Of a stretch of 64,000 nt of DNA, positions 51,643 through 59,620 are shown piece after piece. The notes beneath the pieces were generated by a model. That model saw only the letters and a program-made list of their open reading frames with translations, was not told the DNA's origin and ran no database searches. The translations under genes and the position numbers were made by a program. Location of the stretch: the NCBI GenBank assembly GCA_016933575.1, contig JAFGAR010000081.1:186001-250000 (forward strand). The letters are read 5' to 3'. Numbering within the stretch: position 1 is the first letter of the stretch; every line of letters starts with the position of its first letter. This stretch comes from Candidatus Thorarchaeota archaeon (GTDB lineage: Archaea > Asgardarchaeota > Thorarchaeia > Thorarchaeales > Thorarchaeaceae).

Positions 51643-51960
51643 ATGAGTGAAGTCTACAGCCGTAGAATCTACACCTTTACACCACGCTTCGGATATCAGC
51701 TCAATATGCAAGCAGCTGAGATCCGTGCTGCCGTGTTGAATATAGGGCATGAAGTTCTCGGGAATGAATTCGATGCTGAGATTCTCAGTGAGGACGATAA
51801 CACAATTGAGGTCCGATGTTCTGCTGCGACTGGTCAGCTGGTCTACTCCATGGATACGCGATTGATGGTAAAGATAATCAATTTCTGCGAGACTCATAAC
51901 CTTGACTTCTCTGTAGCAGACCTAGAGGTCAAGACTCCAGATATGGATGAGTGGCAATAG
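51643..51960 (+). CDS. Unknown protein after RAM-domain gene
   Basis: 105 aa from ATG 51643, which has GAGGGT 6 nt upstream; a frame 10 codons longer overlaps the RAM gene. It is alpha/beta: RIYTFTPRFGYQLNMQAAEI, then an internal helix (RAAVLNIGHEVLG) and strands (TIEVRCSAATGQLVYSMDTR). No known family. It lies 11 nt after the RAM-domain gene, so both are likely one transcript. Confidence 0.6.
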   Translation: MSEVYSRRIYTFTPRFGYQLNMQAAEIRAAVLNIGHEVLGNEFDAEILSEDDNTIEVRCSAATGQLVYSMDTRLMVKIINFCETHNLDFSVADLEVKTPDMDEWQ

Positions 51961-51995
51961 TTACCGTTCATTGTAAGGTATACAATCTTGGACAC

Positions 51996-52101
51996 CAGAG
52001 TGAAGTGCTCCCAGAAACGGCACTGGGTGGACTCTGTGAGGTCAGAGCTGTGTTGTTTCGACCTCACGCTTGAGTCACCGGACTGGACTAGAAAAGGTCC
52101 A
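51996..52101 (+). other. Three consecutive hairpins in a convergent gap
   Basis: Hairpin A: CAGAGT (51996-52001) with ACTCTG (52031-52036), holding CCCAG/CTGGG inside. Hairpin B: GTGAGGTC (52036-52043) with GACCTCAC (52060-52067), 8 pairs. Hairpin C: TGGAC (52084-52088) with GTCCA (52097-52101). The gap lies between the ends of two converging genes, so paired 3' structures or a small RNA are both possible. No protein-like coding is convincing there. Confidence 0.4.
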
Positions 52102-52172
52102 CTATGATCTCTCAAAGACTCATCTACGAGATGTCCAACATTGTCCAAGGTTTCAGCAGCTGTTGACAACCC

Positions 52173-54035
52173 TCAGATGTCATCCAGGTCAAGTCGTTCC
52201 AGTGTTTTCTTTAGTGGGAGCCCTGTCGTAAGGTCCCAGCCCCTCACTCTATAGTACTCATCTAACATCTGGTCAAGTTCAACCACTTCTCCAGCAGATG
52301 GTCCAACTGGAGCTTTCTCTTTGGTCAGTCGGTCTGGAAGACAGTCATCTTTCCTGGTCACACCAAGTCGTGCATTGAACAATCGATTGAGATTCACGAT
52401 ACGTTCTCCAATGGTTTGAAGGTCCTCTCGTGTGAGGTCTAATCCATTGTGGACCCTTAGTGCTAATGCAATATCATCATAGTAGAACTCTGGTGGGATT
52501 TGTGTGCCATACTTGCAGAGCCCCACACTCTCGACCATGACCATGAAGTCTTCACATTCTTTTACCATGATGCCCTTATACTTTGGATTCAATCGATCCG
52601 CCATCTCTGGAAGGTATTCCTCACCAAAACGTTTCTTGATGTCTTCATCAAAACCTGCCTCATCAAGGACTGGAAATGCATAGAGGTGATCTGCACCTCT
52701 GGCTGCAGTCACTGCCGCTAGTCCCATGGACTTCTGAGCTCTAGGTTCTTGACCAGCAATCTCCTGTTTCTTCACAGTCATGACAAACTTGTCAGTACTT
52801 CGACCAATCCTCTCAGCTGCACGTTCACTTCCCTCTGCGAGGACATCGCCAAAACCCTCACGAAGTGCAATCATCTCTGTCAATCGCACAATGGTCTCTG
52901 CATTACCCCAGCTGAGGTCAATTCCTCCAGTGTCCTCTGCTGTCAGGAGACCCTCGTCCCATGCCTCCATTGCCCATGAGATCGTACCTCCTAGTGAGAT
53001 GGTATCCATCCCATACTGATTGGCAAGATGATGCCCATATAGCACAGACTCAAGATTGTCGTTTCCACACCGTGATCCCATGGATGATTGGGTCTCGAAC
53101 TCTGGGGCTCCTCCTTCAAAGGCAAAGGGGCCACTTCGAACTGCAGTATATCTGCCGCACCTCTGTAGGCAGGACCAGTCGGCTCTTGCTTTTACAAGGT
53201 ACTTCTCGTTGATCGCGTCACCACTTATCTTATCGTACCCATCAAAGACACCCTGTCTCATATTATAGCTGGGAAGGCGACCAATGTGTTGCATCAGTTC
53301 GACAAGACTTGTTGTACCATACTTAACACGACCCGGCGTGAAGGGATTGGCGAGCATTCTCCTGTAGAATTCATCCATCTGTTTCAGGTAGTTCTTTGGG
53401 TCCGCGACATCAATCTTACCGCTTCCCCTTACAGCTATGGCTTTCAGTCTCTTGGAACCCATGACTGCTCCAAGTCCAGACCGGGCGGAGGCACGGTCTC
53501 GGTCATTCATCACCGCGGCAAATCGCACTAGATTTTCGCCAGCCTGACCAATTGAGAGTGTTCGGTATCTTCTATTATGGTCCTTTCGGAGAATGTCGTC
53601 TGTTTCAAAGACGTCTTTTCCCCAAAGATGAGTAGCATCAAGTAGTTCAACGTTTGCGTCTTGAATGTGCAGATAGACAGGATCCTTAGAGGCTCCAGTG
53701 AACATGATTGCGTCATACCCTGCAAGCTTCAGTTCTGGTCCGAAGAAACCTGCAGCATGGCTCTCACCCCAGACTTCAGTGAGTGGGGAGAGTGCGGCAA
53801 CTACATGTCTTGATGACTGCGGGAACATGGAAGCAGTGAGAAGACCAGTAGCAATTCCCAGCACATTGTTCTTTCCAAGTGGATCAGTCCCTGCAGGAAT
53901 CATATCATATAGGACCTTCGAGAGAAAACCAGCCCCTAGAAGATACTTATTGACAAGGTCCTCATCCAGAGGTCTCTTCTCGATATTTCCCTTTGTCATA
54001 TCTACCCAGATGATTTCTCCTCCGACCCCGAACAT
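52173..54035 (-). CDS. Aldehyde:ferredoxin oxidoreductase, variant cluster ligand
   Basis: AOR family (620 aa): a tungsten bis-pterin enzyme that oxidises aldehydes with ferredoxin. Domain 1 (GLLTASMFPQSSRHVVAALS, EVWGESHAAGFFGPELKLAG), SARSGLGAVMGSKRLKAIAV for pterin binding, and GLTREDLQTIGERIVN-like LDLTREDLQTIGERIVNLNR near the end. The [4Fe-4S] site normally reads CxxCxxxC; here it is D-W-S-C-L-Q-R-C, with Asp in place of the first Cys. The distal Cys (GLCKYGT) is kept. The paired ferredoxin is directly upstream. Confidence 0.92.
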   Translation of the reverse strand: MFGVGGEIIWVDMTKGNIEKRPLDEDLVNKYLLGAGFLSKVLYDMIPAGTDPLGKNNVLGIATGLLTASMFPQSSRHVVAALSPLTEVWGESHAAGFFGPELKLAGYDAIMFTGASKDPVYLHIQDANVELLDATHLWGKDVFETDDILRKDHNRRYRTLSIGQAGENLVRFAAVMNDRDRASARSGLGAVMGSKRLKAIAVRGSGKIDVADPKNYLKQMDEFYRRMLANPFTPGRVKYGTTSLVELMQHIGRLPSYNMRQGVFDGYDKISGDAINEKYLVKARADWSCLQRCGRYTAVRSGPFAFEGGAPEFETQSSMGSRCGNDNLESVLYGHHLANQYGMDTISLGGTISWAMEAWDEGLLTAEDTGGIDLSWGNAETIVRLTEMIALREGFGDVLAEGSERAAERIGRSTDKFVMTVKKQEIAGQEPRAQKSMGLAAVTAARGADHLYAFPVLDEAGFDEDIKKRFGEEYLPEMADRLNPKYKGIMVKECEDFMVMVESVGLCKYGTQIPPEFYYDDIALALRVHNGLDLTREDLQTIGERIVNLNRLFNARLGVTRKDDCLPDRLTKEKAPVGPSAGEVVELDQMLDEYYRVRGWDLTTGLPLKKTLERLDLDDI

Positions 54036-54523
54036 TAGGCCTCCTCCTTGTTGTAGAGCTCTGCCTTATGTCGTTCGTATAGGCTCTTCATCCTTCCGTC
54101 CTTGTCCCTCTTCGTTAAGTCTTCTTCACTAGTCATGAACAAGGCATCTGCGGGACAGCGGTCTACACATTGTCCGCACTGAATGCATTTTATCGCCTTA
54201 CCCGTGTCTGGGTTGATATGTATTGCATAGTACGGGCATGCAATGACACAATCACCTGTTCCCTTGCATTTGGCATTGTTCACGATGACAGTTCCCTTCG
54301 AAGTACGACTCAGAGCACCCTCTGGACATGCCGTGATACATGGTGCATCCTCGCAGTTGCGGCAGAATAACGGATAATCAAGCGCAGGTTCGATACGGAG
54401 CACTCTCACTCGCGACCGCTCAGGACCAATCACTTTGAAGTAATACATACTGCATACATTGACACACACCATACAGCCCGAGCAAATATCCGGGTCTCCA
54501 AAGACGAATTTCAATTCTGCCAA
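54035..54523 (-). CDS. Four-cluster-type ferredoxin paired with AOR
   Basis: 162 aa, the electron-transfer partner type seen in HycB/DmsB-like proteins. Motifs: CSGCMVCVNVCSMYYF, CRNCEDAPCITACPEGAL, CKGTGDCVIACPYYAI and CIQCGQCVDRCPADAL. In the third motif the second Cys is a Thr, so that site may hold a [3Fe-4S] cluster or none. Its stop overlaps the AOR start by one base. It carries electrons from the tungsten enzyme (inference from pairing). Confidence 0.88.
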   Translation of the reverse strand: MAELKFVFGDPDICSGCMVCVNVCSMYYFKVIGPERSRVRVLRIEPALDYPLFCRNCEDAPCITACPEGALSRTSKGTVIVNNAKCKGTGDCVIACPYYAIHINPDTGKAIKCIQCGQCVDRCPADALFMTSEEDLTKRDKDGRMKSLYERHKAELYNKEEA

Positions 54524-54526
54524 TTG

Positions 54527-55936
54527 TTACTCTCCTGCTGGTCTTTCCCCACTTCCCATTGCCTGAAATCTACCATGTCCCGGTCTTGTCAGTATCTTTC
54601 CCTCTCCAAAGACCTGGACTCCTCTCACGAAGGTCATCTCTGGACTGCCTCTCATGGTCATACCCTCATATAGAGTCCATCCACACTTCGAAAACATCAT
54701 GTCCGCGGTCAATTTCTCCTCTCTATTGGGATCGAAGATCACAAAATCCGCGTCTGAGCCAACCCTGATGACACCCTTCTTTGGATAGAGCCCAAAGATA
54801 CGGGCTGGATTCCGCGAACTGACCCTGAGAAGCCTTGAGTATGATAATCTTCCCTTGTTTATTCCTTCTGAGAGCAACACTCTGAGTATCATCTGAGTCC
54901 CATCCACACCAGACCATGCTTCTCGAATATCCTCAAGACCTGCCTCTTTCTTTTCAATCGGACATGGTGCATGGTCACTGACTGTAATATCGATCATCCC
55001 CCGAAGGAGTGCTGACCAGAGGGCAGCTTTATCCTCTCTGGTTCTGAGTGGAGGGTTCATCTTGCTCATTGGTCCCAACCTGTTCATATCATCTCTATAG
55101 AACATAAGGTGATGCGGACAGACCTCTGTGGTCACCATTATCCCTCGAAGTTTACCCCGCTCAATCTCATTGACTCCTTCCCGAGTGGTGACATGGGCAA
55201 TATGGAGGTGTCCTCCTGTGTGGGAGGCAATGGAGATGTTCTGTCTTATTGCTAGAAATTCTGCAAGGTTCGGTCGGCTAAGTGAGTGGCTGACAGGTGC
55301 GTCCCATTCTCCTTCCATATCCTTTTTGAACTCATCAAGTACACCTTGGTCTTCAGAGTGTATCGTAAGATGCCCGCCTACTTCAGACACCTCACTCAAT
55401 GCCCGTGTCAATACCCCTGGATTAGTCTGATAGGGTTCACACGAGAATGCCTTGAATGCTCCAATCCCTCGCTCTACAAGAGTTGGAATGACCTTGTAAT
55501 TATTCTCATTAATCATGCCTCCATAGAAGGAGAAATCGACCACTGAGTCTTCCTCACCCTGTCTGATCTTCTCTGTCACTATCTCTTCTGAATCTACTTG
55601 GTTTGTCAAGGGCATATCGATGAAAGTTGTCACACCACCTCCCGCGGCCGCCCGTGATCCTGATTTGAAGCTCTCATGCGACAGCATGGTAGGATCGTTG
55701 ATGTGTGCATGACCATCGATTAATCCCGGCATCAATATCTTCTGACCCGCATCAATAATGACATCAGCATCAGGTAGATGCTCATCAGAGGCGATGACTG
55801 AAAATACTCCATCTGAGACTCCAATACCTCCTCTGACCAGTCCTGATTCCAAGAGAAGGCGTGCATTATGCACAACAAGGTCGATACTTCTTCGTTCTGT
55901 TTGCTTCCTATGCTTTGATGTGAGTGAACTACTCAT
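54527..55936 (-). CDS. Cyclic amidohydrolase (dihydroorotase/dihydropyrimidinase-like)
   Basis: 469 aa from ATG 55936, which overlaps the moaD-like stop (ATGAGTAG) and so is coupled to it. A longer frame to 55978 would run deep into moaD. Metal-binding motifs: PGLIDGHAHINDP, FKAFSCEPY (carboxy-lysine), GGHLTIHSEDQG, HIAHVTTREG, and SDHAPCPIEKK. It hydrolyses cyclic amides; dihydroorotase, allantoinase and dihydropyrimidinase cannot be told apart. The PreA-like enzyme at 58485 makes a pyrimidine role attractive. Confidence 0.85.
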   Translation of the reverse strand: MSSSLTSKHRKQTERRSIDLVVHNARLLLESGLVRGGIGVSDGVFSVIASDEHLPDADVIIDAGQKILMPGLIDGHAHINDPTMLSHESFKSGSRAAAGGGVTTFIDMPLTNQVDSEEIVTEKIRQGEEDSVVDFSFYGGMINENNYKVIPTLVERGIGAFKAFSCEPYQTNPGVLTRALSEVSEVGGHLTIHSEDQGVLDEFKKDMEGEWDAPVSHSLSRPNLAEFLAIRQNISIASHTGGHLHIAHVTTREGVNEIERGKLRGIMVTTEVCPHHLMFYRDDMNRLGPMSKMNPPLRTREDKAALWSALLRGMIDITVSDHAPCPIEKKEAGLEDIREAWSGVDGTQMILRVLLSEGINKGRLSYSRLLRVSSRNPARIFGLYPKKGVIRVGSDADFVIFDPNREEKLTADMMFSKCGWTLYEGMTMRGSPEMTFVRGVQVFGEGKILTRPGHGRFQAMGSGERPAGE

Positions 55937-56252
55937 GCGAACCCCCTCCAACTGGTGGAAACAAGGCCACTGCATCATTATCAGTCAATTCTGTATCGTA
56001 GCCATTCAGAAGTTCAATCCGTTTTCCGTTGATCATACAGGAGTAGAACTGCTTCAGTCTACCAGTCTTGTCATCGAATACAGTGTTGGTGAATCTTGGC
56101 CCAAAGGATACCTTCAACGCTTCAAGAAGATCTTTGATGGTACTAGCTTCCATCTCCTTACTCTTCATACCAGTGATCTCCCGAACAGTTGCGAAGAATT
56201 TCACAGTGACCCGAGCCAAGGTCTCACACTCAATCCGATGAAATGGTTTCAA
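55929..56252 (-). CDS. MoaD/ThiS-like sulfur carrier with a tail after GG
   Basis: 107 aa with a beta-grasp fold: VTVKFFATVREITG near the start, FYSCMINGKRIELLNGYDTE, TDNDAVALFPPVGGG near the end. MoaD must end in Gly-Gly to be thiolated; here GGG is followed by SHE. The extra residues are encoded in the 8-nt overlap with the amidohydrolase gene. Clipping by a protease would be needed, or the C-terminus is used differently. A GTG at the VKFFATV position is a possible later start. It is likely to serve the tungsten cofactor of the AORs. Confidence 0.85.
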   Translation of the reverse strand: MKPFHRIECETLARVTVKFFATVREITGMKSKEMEASTIKDLLEALKVSFGPRFTNTVFDDKTGRLKQFYSCMINGKRIELLNGYDTELTDNDAVALFPPVGGGSHE

Positions 56253-56359
56253 TCGATTAAAACAATTGCCTTCTGTTCTGTTTTGACGCTGGCATAGAAG
56301 TTAAAGGGAAAATGAGCCTCACGCACATCGGTTAACCGCATTCGGTCGTGACATATTGC

Positions 56360-57253
56360 ATGGAGCTTGTAGTTGTTGGTCATCTGAGTAGGGACTTGCT
56401 AATCACACCTACAACTACAAAGGAGGCATTGGGCGGAGGAACCGCATACGCAATGATAGCACCCTCAATTGGTGTTTCAAGTGGAATTGTCACAAAAGTA
56501 GGAGATGACTTCGAAACAAATTATCACAAAACACTGGAATCTTCTGGTCTTAATCTCACGGGGCTCATTGCTGATGGTAAACGAACGACCCGCTTTGTTA
56601 ACAAATATGATCCTGTGGGGAACAGAACGCAATTTGTCGAGGCAATCGCTCCACAAATATTACCTGAAGATTTCTCACAGCAACACTTGGAGTCTAAGAT
56701 CATCCACTTCTCTCCACTCACCGCTCATGATATTCATCCTACATGTATAGAGCAGGCACATAATACTGGGGCTTTAACATCGATTGATGTTCAGGGCTAT
56801 CTTCGAGCAATTGACAAGGGTGGACAGGTTATCGCACAAGAATGGTCCCACCATGATAACATTCTGAAGATGGTTGATGTTGTAAAATTTCACCAAGACG
56901 AACTGCAAATGACTCTCAGAGCTGAGTCCGAACCCTCTGCAGTGAAGGCGATACTTGATTTGGGTCCCAAGATTATACTAGTGACTCGTGACTTGAGAGG
57001 TTCCACAATATACACACGGGAAGGATACGTGGACATACCCCTAATTCCAGCCAATGTGCAAGTTGATACGACTGGATGTGGGGATACCTATACCATTGGC
57101 TTCTTGGTTGATTACCTTCATTCTGGTGATGTGAGACATGCAGGATTCTTTGCAGCAACCTGCTCATCATTCAATGTCGAAACCCTTGGTCCCTATGGGA
57201 TGCCATCACGAGGGGATGTCGATTCTCGAATGAAGAGGTACTTCACAACCTAG
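56360..57253 (+). CDS. PfkB-family carbohydrate kinase
   Basis: 297 aa from ATG 56360 (MELVVVGHLSRDLLITP), the typical PfkB start; a GTG four codons earlier is possible. First signature ALGGGTAYAMIAPSIG; second signature DTTGCGDTYTIGFLVDYLHS with the catalytic Asp, though GAGD is GCGD here. Length is a little short of ribokinase. The substrate is a sugar or nucleoside and cannot be assigned. It is divergent from moaD. Confidence 0.85.
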   Translation: MELVVVGHLSRDLLITPTTTKEALGGGTAYAMIAPSIGVSSGIVTKVGDDFETNYHKTLESSGLNLTGLIADGKRTTRFVNKYDPVGNRTQFVEAIAPQILPEDFSQQHLESKIIHFSPLTAHDIHPTCIEQAHNTGALTSIDVQGYLRAIDKGGQVIAQEWSHHDNILKMVDVVKFHQDELQMTLRAESEPSAVKAILDLGPKIILVTRDLRGSTIYTREGYVDIPLIPANVQVDTTGCGDTYTIGFLVDYLHSGDVRHAGFFAATCSSFNVETLGPYGMPSRGDVDSRMKRYFTT

Positions 57254-57303
57254 ACAGAAGCCTTTTACAGCAAATTATTAGCTCTCAATTCTAGGCGAAA
57301 ACA

Positions 57304-58488
57304 ATGCTCGAAGATCTTGACCAGCTTATGGAGAAATATGGAATAGATGGTCTACTAGTCAATGGCAGTGCCTTTGAGAATCAAGACATCTATTGGCTAA
57401 CAGGATTCCGTTCATCAGATGAAATCATCTATCTCAAGAACCGGGGTGATGAGCCCTTGGTTGCTTCATCATTCCTCGCACTTGAGCGGGTCAAGAAAGA
57501 GAGCCTCATTACCCAAACCCATGATCTTACTGAGGTCCATCTACAGATCCTACGCGAGAAGAAGAAAGTCCGCGATAACCAGGATCGAATATATGGAGAT
57601 CTTCTGAAGAAGCAGTTCTCTGGAAAAGTCCTCGGTGTTCCCGACATATTTCCAGCAAGTATTCTTGTCATGCTTCAGAAGATGGGGTACACAATCAAGG
57701 TTGTTCGAGACCTAGTGATGGAAGCCAGGGCGACCAAGTCTCCACGAGAGATCAAGACTCTGAAGAAGGCTGGCGATGCCACGACCGCTGCAATTGCTCA
57801 AATCGTTGAGATGGTGAAAGAAAGTACAATTGGTCCCAATAAGATACTGATGCATAGAGGCGAGCCGCTCACAGTGAGGAAGGTCAAACTTGCTCTGGAG
57901 CACTTCCTACTCGATAAAGGAGCTGAATCTGCTGATGATGCTATTGTTGCTGTAGGAAAGAAGGCCTTTGACTGGCATTATCTTGGCGTGAGTGGTGACA
58001 AGTTCAAGAGTGAGACTCCCATCATTATGGATGTCTTCCCCCGTCTCAAACAGGAACGCTACATTGCTGATGTGACCCGTACAATAGTGAAAGGTTCTGT
58101 ACCAAAGCGTGTACGCGAGATGTTTGATGCGGTACATAGCGCAGCTGAGGCAACCGTTGATGCTCTTAGGGACAATGTAGTGATTGAGGACGTAAACCTT
58201 GCCTGCTTTAATACCCTCAAGAAACACGGGTTTGATTCAAAGGGACTCAATCCTGATGCCAAGGATGGAATGACACACGGACTGGGTCATGGAATTGGTC
58301 TTGATGTTCACGAACTCCCAAGTACCTACAGCTGTGAGGAGAGGTATGTTGAGGGAAATGTCATGGCCATAGAGCCTGGTGTATACCTAGCATCCATCGG
58401 TGGTGTTCGTATCGAGAATGACTACGTGGTGACAAAGGGAAAAGCAAAACGGCTGACCACAGGTCTCGATGATATTATCTATGTCTAG
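57304..58488 (+). CDS. Xaa-Pro peptidase (M24B)
   Basis: 394 aa. The N-terminal creatinase-like domain (IDGLLVNGSAFENQDIYWLT) is followed by the pita-bread domain with metal ligands in IIMDVFPRLKQERYIADVTR (two Asp), THGLGHGIGLDVHELP (His), NVMAIEPGVYL (Glu) and VRIENDYVVT (Glu). It splits dipeptides or N-terminal residues before proline. ATG 57304 is supported by the family start. It overlaps the PreA-like gene on the other strand by 4 nt. Confidence 0.9.
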   Translation: MLEDLDQLMEKYGIDGLLVNGSAFENQDIYWLTGFRSSDEIIYLKNRGDEPLVASSFLALERVKKESLITQTHDLTEVHLQILREKKKVRDNQDRIYGDLLKKQFSGKVLGVPDIFPASILVMLQKMGYTIKVVRDLVMEARATKSPREIKTLKKAGDATTAAIAQIVEMVKESTIGPNKILMHRGEPLTVRKVKLALEHFLLDKGAESADDAIVAVGKKAFDWHYLGVSGDKFKSETPIIMDVFPRLKQERYIADVTRTIVKGSVPKRVREMFDAVHSAAEATVDALRDNVVIEDVNLACFNTLKKHGFDSKGLNPDAKDGMTHGLGHGIGLDVHELPSTYSCEERYVEGNVMAIEPGVYLASIGGVRIENDYVVTKGKAKRLTTGLDDIIYV

Positions 58489-59576
58489 TAACTGAGAGCA
58501 TAATATGGACATACTGAAACACACATCCCACAGGCTTCACACCTGTTTGCATCAATGGCAAAGAAGTTCTCAGCCTTATTCACCCTGATTGCTCCATAGA
58601 CACAAGACTTCTCACATAGTCCACATCGTGTGCATCTCTCAAGGTCGACTGTCGGTGGTGGATCCAGAGAGACCCCCTCTTTCAGATTTGGAAGGGCAAT
58701 TCCGCGTATCTCTTCCAAGGAAGTATATCCGTGATTATCCAGCCAGTCTTCTACCTCACCTGCAATCTTTCCGTAGACTGTATCTCCCTCAAGAATTGCC
58801 GCTGTACACACCTGCACTGCGGACGCTCCCACCATGAAGAACTCTATGGCATCCTCACCAGTCATGACTCCACCTACACCAATGACTGGAATCTTCACCA
58901 CTTTGGCAATATCAGCTACACATCGTATCGCAATAGGTTTGAGGGCAGAACCACTCATCCACCCGTACCCACCATCGCTTCCCAATAATGGTCTCCCGGT
59001 CTCGATATCTATGCGAAGGCATGGACCAAAGGTATTGATTGCGGCTATGGCATCCACATGAGGTTCCAGGGCTTTGGCGACCTCCGCAACATCCACCTTG
59101 GGGCTTAGTTTTGCTATGATGGGGATGTTCACTGCCTCTCTGAGAGCCTTGGCTATTTCGACATGACCACCGACATAGTGCGTACTGAACTCTATTGCTT
59201 TGACTCCTGCTTTCTCTAGCTTTGGTGCAATCTGGCGTACATCCTCAGGTGTGTATCCAACACTGGCAATCAAGGGGAGATTTGCACTGAGCGCTATCGG
59301 GTATTCTCTCTCCAACCAGGTTTCAAGGGGAAGCTCACTCCAGAGTTCTGCATTGAGTATTCCCCTCCTCGAACCAACTCGACCCTCCTTGAGTGCTGCC
59401 ATGTTTGGTTTTGGGACATCGGCAGGAGATACACTCACAGTCTTTGCCACGAGCCCTCCCACACCCCCCGCTGCGGCATTCAGGAGGGTCATTCCATCTC
59501 TTGATGTAGGGCCTGCGGCTGTGAGAACTGGATTTCTGAACTTAAGTCCGAGAAGATCAACACTGATGTCTGCCAT
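58485..59576 (-). CDS. PreA-like dihydropyrimidine/dihydroorotate dehydrogenase with ferredoxin end
   Basis: 363 aa. An FMN-binding TIM barrel (FRNPVLTAAGPTSRDGMTLL, VKAIEFSTHYVGGHVEIAKA, IPVIGVGGVMTGEDAIEFFM) is fused to a C-terminal 2[4Fe-4S] ferredoxin (CTRCGLCEKSCVYGAIR, CEACGMCVSVCPYYAL). This layout equals PreA, the catalytic half of NAD(P)-dependent dihydropyrimidine dehydrogenase. The active-site loop includes INTFGPCLRIDIETGRP. Pyrimidine reduction with ferredoxin is the likely reaction; the PreT half is not here. Confidence 0.88.
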   Translation of the reverse strand: MADISVDLLGLKFRNPVLTAAGPTSRDGMTLLNAAAGGVGGLVAKTVSVSPADVPKPNMAALKEGRVGSRRGILNAELWSELPLETWLEREYPIALSANLPLIASVGYTPEDVRQIAPKLEKAGVKAIEFSTHYVGGHVEIAKALREAVNIPIIAKLSPKVDVAEVAKALEPHVDAIAAINTFGPCLRIDIETGRPLLGSDGGYGWMSGSALKPIAIRCVADIAKVVKIPVIGVGGVMTGEDAIEFFMVGASAVQVCTAAILEGDTVYGKIAGEVEDWLDNHGYTSLEEIRGIALPNLKEGVSLDPPPTVDLERCTRCGLCEKSCVYGAIRVNKAENFFAIDANRCEACGMCVSVCPYYALSY

Positions 59577-59620
59577 AATGTTACCTTATGGAACCTCCAA
59601 CATAAACCATTCGTAGAAGA

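Noticed and set aside
51894..52169. Open frame on the minus strand after the AOR gene
   Set aside because: It begins with TTG 3 nt after the AOR stop but is Ser/Thr-rich without structure, overlaps the converging gene and runs through three hairpins; RNA structure explains the region better.
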